Made by a program: the position numbers and the translations under genes | Part shown: one piece after another, positions 30,425 to 35,664 of the stretch | Layout: every line of letters starts with the position of its first letter | Position numbering within the stretch: position 1 is the stretch's first letter | Notes under the pieces: model-generated | Database searches by the model: none | Told to the model about the DNA's origin: nothing | What the model saw: only the letters and a program-made list of their open reading frames with translations | Assembly (NCBI GenBank): GCA_012522615.1 | Contig: JAAYKB010000003.1 | Coordinates: 1 to 35,664 of the forward strand | DNA: 35,664 nucleotides | Direction of reading: 5' to 3' | From: Clostridiales bacterium | GTDB taxonomy: Bacteria > Bacillota > Clostridia > Oscillospirales > Acutalibacteraceae

Positions 30425-32482
30425 ATGAGACGTTTTTTCAGCAGCAATCTTTATCTGGACGGGCTGCGCCAGCTGCGCGTAGTGGGCGTTACCTATCTAG
30501 TAATCCTGATGATAAGCTCAATCTTTTTCAGCGTATTTGCAGGTATCAACTATTCAAGCTATTATGAATTTACCATGTATCAGACAAACCGGTTCCTGCC
30601 GATTATAGTTATCATCTTTGCCGCCATTTTTACCATCTTCATTTTCAGCTTTATGAACAAGCGTAATGCCAGCGACGTCTTTTTCGCGCTGCCCGCAAGA
30701 CGCGCCGCCCTGTTTTTTAGCTATTTTGCGGCAGTCCTGTCATGGATGATATTCGGTATTATTGTATCGTCTTTGTTATCAATTCTGGGATTTGCTGTTT
30801 ACATGCCGGACACAGTTACCCTCGTCGTTTCCACCATACCGTGCACGGTGCTCTATTACATACTGACGGGATTTTTTATATCGTCGATTGCCGCAATCGC
30901 GATGAGTCTGACCGGCACTCTTTTTTCCAACCTCGCCGTATTCCTGCTGATTGCTTTTGCTCCCCGGCTTTTCGGGTTGGTGTTTAAATATTCCCTGCAA
31001 GACATGCTCCCGATTATGCCGGATGAAGCCCTTCCATACTGGCTGATTGAGAAGAATAATCCCATTTTCTATTTTTTTGGCCAGTTGGTTTCAGGACTTT
31101 CCCAGATAACCATGTATCAGATTATATATCTGCTTGTTTTAAGCACCGCCTACACCGCGGTCGCGGCAGTCCTTTTTACCTGCCGCAAAAGCGAAACCGC
31201 CGACAAATCCGCCCCAAATCGGCTTGTCCAGGCCGTCTTTCGCCTGACCTTTTCCATGCTTGTCTGTCTCATACCCTGCAAGAATATACTGGACTCGTAC
31301 AGAACCTCGGATCATATTCATATTTTTTACTATGTTGTTTTCTATACCATTGCATTGGTCGTTTACTTCCTGTATGAGCTTATTACCACACATAAAGTAA
31401 AAAATCTTTTGCGCATTGTGCCCACCCTCGGCGTCCTCGTATTAATGAATCTGGGATTTATCGGCGGAATCCATATAATTCGCGGGATAGCGCTTGCCGA
31501 TTCTCCCTCTGCCAAGGACATTGCCAGCGTCCGCATCCTCGATATGTACTCGTCATTCTTCGGTTACAAATCAAACAATGAAATAAAGAACATCAGGTTT
31601 GACAATATGGAAGTCAGGGAAATTATCGCGGCAAACCTTGAAGAATCCATACAGAAAATCAAGCAAAACAAACATGATTACGATGATAATCTAATAAAGG
31701 TTTTGATTGATCTCAAGGGCAGAACAATGGCGCGCGAATTCTATATTTCCAATGAAGAATGTGAAAACCTGATGTTTCACCTTTTAAAAAACCCCGATTT
31801 CAAAAACACATATAAAACCCTGCACGATACCGATTCCGCCAATTATTATATGAGTAATAATCCATATGGATTCACGGAGAGGGAAATCGCCGATATCTGC
31901 GACACCTTTCGCCGCGAGGTAAACGACATGGAGTTTGACGAATGGATGAAATTCATCAGCACCAGTTCATACCATACCGACTACGTGGTATACGGCGAGT
32001 TTTTATATCTGCCCCAGGCAATTCAAATCATCAGCAAAAATTCTGAAAATTGGTATTTCCGCGAGTATTCCATCTCATCCGCAACGCCAAAAACGGCGAA
32101 CAAATATATGAAACTGGTAAACCGCTATTCGGATAAAAGCATAATTTCATCACTGTCGAATATCGGCGCGCAGGAGCATTTATCGGTAAGGGGATACAGC
32201 TTTATGGATAGGAACGGGAAACGGGTGGATTGTGAGTCCTATGTCTTATCTCCATCAGGCCAAAAGGATTTGGAATTTTCCGTTTATCTCGCCTCGCTTT
32301 ACAACAAGCAAAAAAATCTCGATATTGACATAACAAAGCCGCTATGGGTGGTCAACGACGGCCAGACCGGAAAAACATTGTATATTAACCAACCGGACGG
32401 GGTATTGCCAGACTGTGCTCCGGAAGGGATTCAACCTATTGCCCCAAACACCATAAACATATATACATCTATACTAAACTAA
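30425..32482 (+). CDS. Large ABC permease with extracytoplasmic C-terminal domain
   Basis: This 685-residue permease has an ABC-2-like membrane part with about eight or more helices (roughly 20-45, 60-78, 95-125, 130-150, 155-180, 220-245, 275-290, 300-320 and 330-350). A long non-membrane region follows (about 360-685), rich in Lys/Asn/Tyr, which is probably outside the cell. Such proteins occur beside YtrA-type regulators in Clostridia and may sense or export envelope-active compounds. The function of the C-terminal region is unknown. A terminator follows. Confidence 0.8.
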   Translation: MRRFFSSNLYLDGLRQLRVVGVTYLVILMISSIFFSVFAGINYSSYYEFTMYQTNRFLPIIVIIFAAIFTIFIFSFMNKRNASDVFFALPARRAALFFSYFAAVLSWMIFGIIVSSLLSILGFAVYMPDTVTLVVSTIPCTVLYYILTGFFISSIAAIAMSLTGTLFSNLAVFLLIAFAPRLFGLVFKYSLQDMLPIMPDEALPYWLIEKNNPIFYFFGQLVSGLSQITMYQIIYLLVLSTAYTAVAAVLFTCRKSETADKSAPNRLVQAVFRLTFSMLVCLIPCKNILDSYRTSDHIHIFYYVVFYTIALVVYFLYELITTHKVKNLLRIVPTLGVLVLMNLGFIGGIHIIRGIALADSPSAKDIASVRILDMYSSFFGYKSNNEIKNIRFDNMEVREIIAANLEESIQKIKQNKHDYDDNLIKVLIDLKGRTMAREFYISNEECENLMFHLLKNPDFKNTYKTLHDTDSANYYMSNNPYGFTEREIADICDTFRREVNDMEFDEWMKFISTSSYHTDYVVYGEFLYLPQAIQIISKNSENWYFREYSISSATPKTANKYMKLVNRYSDKSIISSLSNIGAQEHLSVRGYSFMDRNGKRVDCESYVLSPSGQKDLEFSVYLASLYNKQKNLDIDITKPLWVVNDGQTGKTLYINQPDGVLPDCAPEGIQPIAPNTINIYTSILN

Positions 32483-32500
32483 ACTAGAAACAATATAAAA

Positions 32501-32541
32501 GCCACGCATATTCGGTAATTTGCCGGGTATGCGTGGCCTGT
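32501..32541. terminator. Bidirectional terminator between ABC permease and glycosyltransferase
   Basis: GCCACGCATA (32501-32510) pairs with TATGCGTGGC (32528-32537) around a 17-nt loop. On the minus strand it is followed by TTTTAT and serves the glycosyltransferase gene. It may also end the ABC operon. Confidence 0.72.
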
Positions 32542-32549
32542 TATGTTGT

Positions 32550-33623
32550 CTATCGGCTTATATCCAGTTCCTTTAGCCTTTTTACCGACGAATTATAGCC
32601 CGTTTCAGCCGCCTTTTTATAACAGACCTTAGCCTGTTCGACATTGCCCGTCACCTCATAAAAAACCCCGAGATTATGAAGCGCCAGAAAGCTGCCCGCT
32701 CCGACAATCCCCTGATATTTGGGGTTCTCGCCTATTTCAATGCACCTGTTGTATGCTCGCTTGATTTTATCAAAGTACTGTATATACTCCTTTGGATTGC
32801 TGATTACAAGATCAAGATAGAACCCGCCGCACGTAAAATGGAATTCGGGAAAATCGTAAAAACGCTCTCCCTCATTATCAATCAATTCAAGGGCGTCCTT
32901 AAATCTCTTGAGCGATTTGAGGGTCTGTAGGTATTCGACAACAATATTCGGGAAAAACGGCCGGCCCGGTTCTGTCTGCCGGTATGCCTGTTCAAACAGC
33001 CCGCACGCCTTATCAAGCTCGCCCATCCCTTTATACTCCTGCGCCAGCTTGTATAAAAAATACGGGTCATTTTTATCCGCCAATTCCCTTTCCAGTATGG
33101 ATATGTTTCTGATAAATTTCTCCCTGCTTCTGTTGTCATATCCGTCATGAAATATCGTAATCGGCAGCTTGACTCTCGGAAAATCCGAGCTGATTTGTTC
33201 ATGGATTGCCGACACATACCTTGCCTCTTTTGGGAAAAGTATACCCGAGAGGGATGTGCGGACGGTCATTTCCCCGTTCTCGTAATAATGGTTCTTAATC
33301 TCGGCAAGACCGCACATCTTTTTGTCCTTTATAAAATCAAGGATATAATCCCTGGGGAAGCTTTCAACAACATAATCCGCATCCAGCATTAGTATGAGAT
33401 CCCCGGTGGCATGTTCAATACAAAAATTTCTCGCTTTTGAAAAGTCATTGCACCATTCAAAATCATAAATCTTTGCCCCGTATGCGGCGGCAATCTCCTT
33501 GGTCCTGTCGGTAGAGCCTGTGTCGGTGATTACAATCTCGTCCACATACTGCCTGACGCTGTCCAGACATCGGGCAAGCTTTTCTTCCTCGTTTTTGACT
33601 ATCATTGCAAGACTGAGCTTCAT
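32550..33623 (-). CDS. Family 2 glycosyltransferase with TPR repeats
   Basis: This 357-residue cytosolic protein has a GT-A domain (1-175) with AMIVKNEEEKLARCLDSV, ITDTGSTDRTKEIA and the metal-binding DADY (Asp81/83). The C-terminal half (about 180-357) has TPR-like helices such as PYFLYKLAQEYKGMGELDKACGLFEQAY and ALHNLGVFYEVTGNVEQAKVCYKKA. This architecture is shared by SunS-type glycosyltransferases that modify peptides and by others acting on proteins or polysaccharides. No bacteriocin precursor is adjacent, so the acceptor is unknown. GGAAAGGA lies 8 nt before the ATG. Confidence 0.88.
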   Translation of the reverse strand: MKLSLAMIVKNEEEKLARCLDSVRQYVDEIVITDTGSTDRTKEIAAAYGAKIYDFEWCNDFSKARNFCIEHATGDLILMLDADYVVESFPRDYILDFIKDKKMCGLAEIKNHYYENGEMTVRTSLSGILFPKEARYVSAIHEQISSDFPRVKLPITIFHDGYDNRSREKFIRNISILERELADKNDPYFLYKLAQEYKGMGELDKACGLFEQAYRQTEPGRPFFPNIVVEYLQTLKSLKRFKDALELIDNEGERFYDFPEFHFTCGGFYLDLVISNPKEYIQYFDKIKRAYNRCIEIGENPKYQGIVGAGSFLALHNLGVFYEVTGNVEQAKVCYKKAAETGYNSSVKRLKELDISR

Positions 33624-33711
33624 ACACTGTTCCTTTCCGTCATTTTAATATTCGCGTTATTTACGGACTCCGATTTTGCATTAACGGAACAAGATCGCCG
33701 ATTATGCTACC

Positions 33712-33740
33712 ATTATATAGCAGTCAGGTGCAAATATCAA
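33712..33740 (-). promoter_or_regulatory. Promoter of the glycosyltransferase gene
   Basis: On the minus strand TTGATA and TATAAT are spaced by 17 nt. The -35 ends 3 bp from the stop codon of the upstream transpeptidase gene. Confidence 0.75.
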
Positions 33741-33743
33741 ATT

Positions 33744-34457
33744 CTATTCCATCGCGTCAAAACCCAACGCAAGATAATCGTCATATGTAATCGTGTATTT
33801 AACCTTTAAATTATTGTCCTTTTGAAAGCTGTACAATGCTTGCTTGAGGTCATCCTCATATATTCCGTTATCCTCGCCTTTAAAATAACCCAGTTCTTTC
33901 AGCCTTTGCTGGATTGCCCGCACATCAGCCCCTCTGTCTCCCGGAACCAGCTCACGAAATCCGGTCCCGAACGGCCCGAAGGGACCGTTGATAATAATTA
34001 CCGGTGTACCTATCTCAACAACATCGTAAAGTTCCTTTATATCTTTATTAAACATGCGGATACATCCGTTGCTTACTGCACGACCAATGCTGTTTTCGCG
34101 TGTGGTGCCATGAATTCCGTATTTGCCCCAAACAACATTCAGCCCAAGCCAATATCCTCCGAAGCCTTCGCCCCATTCATACTTCTCGACAATTTCCCAC
34201 CGGCCTATAGGGGACGGGCTTTCATCTTTACCGGATGCAATCGCAAACTCCTTGATACACCTGTCATCCTCAAACAAATACAATTTCTTTTCCTCTATGT
34301 ATATCATTATAAGCAGCTTGTTTTCGCTTTTGGAGGTGTATTTCAATTTCGACAAAATCGGCTTGACAAACGCGCAATAGACCGCTGCAGCAAACAAAAG
34401 AGTCATAACGGCGGAAATTATAATAAGGGTATCCCTCTTTTTTAACACAAAAAACAT
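33744..34457 (-). CDS. L,D-transpeptidase (YkuD) with peptidoglycan-binding domain
   Basis: This 237-residue envelope protein has an N-terminal membrane anchor (about 10-31), a YkuD domain (about 48-155) with His116 in YGIHGTTREN and catalytic Cys132 in VSNGCIRM, and a C-terminal peptidoglycan-binding domain (about 170-235, RGADVRAIQQRLKELGYFKGEDNGIYEDD). It should crosslink or trim peptidoglycan outside the membrane. Most relatives place the binding domain before the YkuD domain, but the reverse order also occurs. AAAGGGGGTGG precedes the ATG. No clear promoter was found upstream. Confidence 0.92.
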   Translation of the reverse strand: MFFVLKKRDTLIIISAVMTLLFAAAVYCAFVKPILSKLKYTSKSENKLLIMIYIEEKKLYLFEDDRCIKEFAIASGKDESPSPIGRWEIVEKYEWGEGFGGYWLGLNVVWGKYGIHGTTRENSIGRAVSNGCIRMFNKDIKELYDVVEIGTPVIIINGPFGPFGTGFRELVPGDRGADVRAIQQRLKELGYFKGEDNGIYEDDLKQALYSFQKDNNLKVKYTITYDDYLALGFDAME

Positions 34458-34519
34458 AAGCCACCCCCTTTGAAATCTATATGACCGGCATTTTCACAGA
34501 ATCACCGGTAGACATTACA

Positions 34520-34567
34520 AAAGCGAGAAATCTGCAAACAGAATACCGCTTGCAGATTTCTCGCTTT
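34520..34567 (-). terminator. Terminator after thpR
   Basis: A perfect 18-bp stem, AAAGCGAGAAATCTGCAA with its complement, encloses a 12-nt loop and ends in TTTT on the minus strand. It starts 13 nt after the thpR stop. Confidence 0.88.
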
Positions 34568-34579
34568 TTGTTCCTGTTA

Positions 34580-35083
34580 TTATGCTATACTGATTCCGAA
34601 CACCTCGGTATACTTGAGTGTGCCATTGACTCGTTCGGATTTCATCAAGCTGAGCCGTCTTGCCTTCATGGAAAAGGCTTCAAACGAAAGGCTATCGCCG
34701 CTCAAGGCGACCTCCCGCCCGAGCGTGACATGCGGACAGAATCGGTTGTTGCAGTTGACCTTATAGCCCGCCTGCTCCAAATCGACGCAAATGCCCTGAT
34801 GAAGCTTTTCAAGGTCGGGATTTTGCTCGACCCCCACCCAGAAAATATTATTTTTAAAGCTGCCGATCTTGGCGAAGGAGAGGGTTACGGGAGAGGTGAA
34901 ATGTCTCGCCATACTTTCGCGGGCGGGCGAATAATCGGTGACCTCGCCCAGAAACAATACTGTCAGATGCAGGTTTTCGGGCCTTGTGAAATTTCCGGTG
35001 GTACTGTTTTTGAGCTTTTGCTGAATATCAAGCAGCCTTTTCTTTGTCGCTTCATCAAACTTAAATGCAATAAACAATCTCAT
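34580..35083 (-). CDS. thpR: RNA 2',3'-cyclic phosphodiesterase (LigT/ThpR family)
   Basis: This 2H phosphoesterase of 167 residues hydrolyses 2',3'-cyclic phosphate ends of RNA in characterised relatives. Both HxT motifs are visible: LHLTVLFLGEV (His39) and FCPHVTLGRE (about His122). ATG 35083 starts right after the stop codon of the upstream gene (TAAAATG), indicating coupling. GTG 35092 in the track is three codons earlier and overlaps that gene. It is the second gene of a two-gene operon. Confidence 0.9.
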   Translation of the reverse strand: MRLFIAFKFDEATKKRLLDIQQKLKNSTTGNFTRPENLHLTVLFLGEVTDYSPARESMARHFTSPVTLSFAKIGSFKNNIFWVGVEQNPDLEKLHQGICVDLEQAGYKVNCNNRFCPHVTLGREVALSGDSLSFEAFSMKARRLSLMKSERVNGTLKYTEVFGISIA

Positions 35084-35084
35084 T

Positions 35085-35501
35085 TTATTCACCGATTATC
35101 TTTACAAGAACCCTTTTCATTCGTTTGCCGTCAAACTCACCGTAAAAAATCTGCTCCCATGTGCCGAAATCCAGCCGCCCGTTTGTCACGGCTATTACGG
35201 CTTCACGCCCCATAACGGTGCGCTTCAGATGGGCGTCGGCGTTATCCTCGTAGCCGTTATGGGCATACTGGTCATACGGCTTTTCGGGGGCGAGCTTTTC
35301 AAGCCACCTCTCAAAATCCGCGTGCAGGCCGCTTTCGTCGTCGTTGATAAAGACACTTGCGGTAATATTCATGGCGTTGACCAGCAAAAGCCCCTCTTTA
35401 ATACCGCTCTCACTGAGCGCCGCCTCCACCTGCGGCGTTATGTTTATAAACGCCCTGCGAGAATCGGTATGAAATTTCAGCTCTTTTCTAAAAGATTTCA
35501 T
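35085..35501 (-). CDS. YjbQ family protein (UPF0047)
   Basis: This 138-residue protein has the family motifs [18 protein letters not shown] and [22 protein letters not shown], whose histidines and acids form a metal site. Members are annotated as secondary thiamine-phosphate synthase enzymes because E. coli YjbQ has weak activity of that kind. The true role is unsettled. GAAAGGA lies about 12 nt before the ATG. A strong promoter lies upstream, and thpR is cotranscribed downstream. Confidence 0.92.
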   Translation of the reverse strand: MKSFRKELKFHTDSRRAFINITPQVEAALSESGIKEGLLLVNAMNITASVFINDDESGLHADFERWLEKLAPEKPYDQYAHNGYEDNADAHLKRTVMGREAVIAVTNGRLDFGTWEQIFYGEFDGKRMKRVLVKIIGE

Positions 35502-35579
35502 GTCGTCACCGTATCCTTTCCGTATGCTGGGTTATGCTTCCCGCACAACCCATACATTTTCAACCATTATCCCATTGTG

Positions 35580-35608
35580 ATTATATGATTCGTCCCGAAC
35601 TATGTCAA
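35580..35608 (-). promoter_or_regulatory. Promoter of the yjbQ-thpR pair
   Basis: On the minus strand consensus TTGACA and TATAAT are spaced by 17 nt. Confidence 0.85.
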
Positions 35609-35609
35609 T

Positions 35610-35632
35610 ATTCTGCCGCTTCACGGCAGAAT
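35610..35632. repeat. 9-bp inverted repeat next to the yjbQ promoter -35
   Basis: ATTCTGCCG and CGGCAGAAT flank CTTCA, abutting the -35 of the minus-strand promoter. It may be a regulator site or the end hairpin of a gene beyond the window. No T tract is seen. Confidence 0.45.
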
Positions 35633-35664
35633 CGCGGACGGCAAATTCATATATCCCTGTCCCA

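Noticed and set aside
32550-33623. Bacteriocin glycosylation cluster (SunS-like)
   Set aside because: Architecture matches, but no precursor peptide, transporter or thiol-oxidase gene is nearby.
34481-35215. 244-residue plus-strand ORF over thpR and yjbQ
   Set aside because: Starts in the terminator region and opposes two recognisable genes.

Overview
The window looks like the chromosome of an anaerobic, low-to-mid GC Firmicute of class Clostridia, probably in or near Oscillospirales, although the taxon is inferred and not proven. Evidence: strong AAAGGAGG-type ribosome sites, frequent GTG/TTG starts, a perfect CIRCE operator before hrcA-grpE-dnaK-dnaJ, the ylxM-ffh-rpsP-khpA block, a Spo0A-type response regulator, a membrane pyrophosphatase and a CoA-disulfide-reductase/rhodanese fusion. 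No phage, CRISPR array or intact insertion sequence was seen.

Layout. 1-670: start of a leftward secreted protein, two divergent promoters, and about 420 nt of hairpin-rich RNA reading into the polyamine operon. 671-8964: speD, speA, speE, speB, carboxynorspermidine synthase, nspC and a CoADR-rhodanese flavoprotein, closed by a terminator. The operon encodes arginine to agmatine to putrescine, followed by two different ways of making spermidine. 9092-9571: cupin. 9624-10967: cobalamin riboswitch controlling a DUF4430-like lipoprotein-sized protein and an ECF transporter S component. 11024-11331: repeats of possible mobile origin, tRNA-Leu(CAA) and a terminator. 11445-14682: ylxM-ffh-rpsP-khpA, then an acyl-CoA thioesterase. 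14712-17948 (minus): ABC-2 exporter. 18169-23110 (minus): hrcA-grpE-dnaK-dnaJ under CIRCE control.

23264-26587 is the accessory part of most interest. Two small orphan genes are followed by a Spo0A-like response regulator and an AgrC-shaped GHKL histidine kinase. Between these two, on the opposite strand, lies a 14-codon gene (MWKFWVWLRGLLVI) with a perfect ribosome binding site and its own terminator. A near-consensus 0A box sits where its -35 would be. I propose a self-contained peptide signalling module in which the peptide is the kinase ligand and the regulator switches on the peptide gene. This is inference, but each DNA element is visible.

26604-28682 (minus): hppA, of K+-independent sequence type. 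28980-32482: YtrA-type GntR regulator, ABC ATPase and a large permease under an operator that overlaps the promoter. 32550-35608 (minus): TPR glycosyltransferase, L,D-transpeptidase, thpR and a YjbQ-family protein.

Most gene identities rest on reading conserved motifs in the translations. No alignments, structure predictions or database searches were run.
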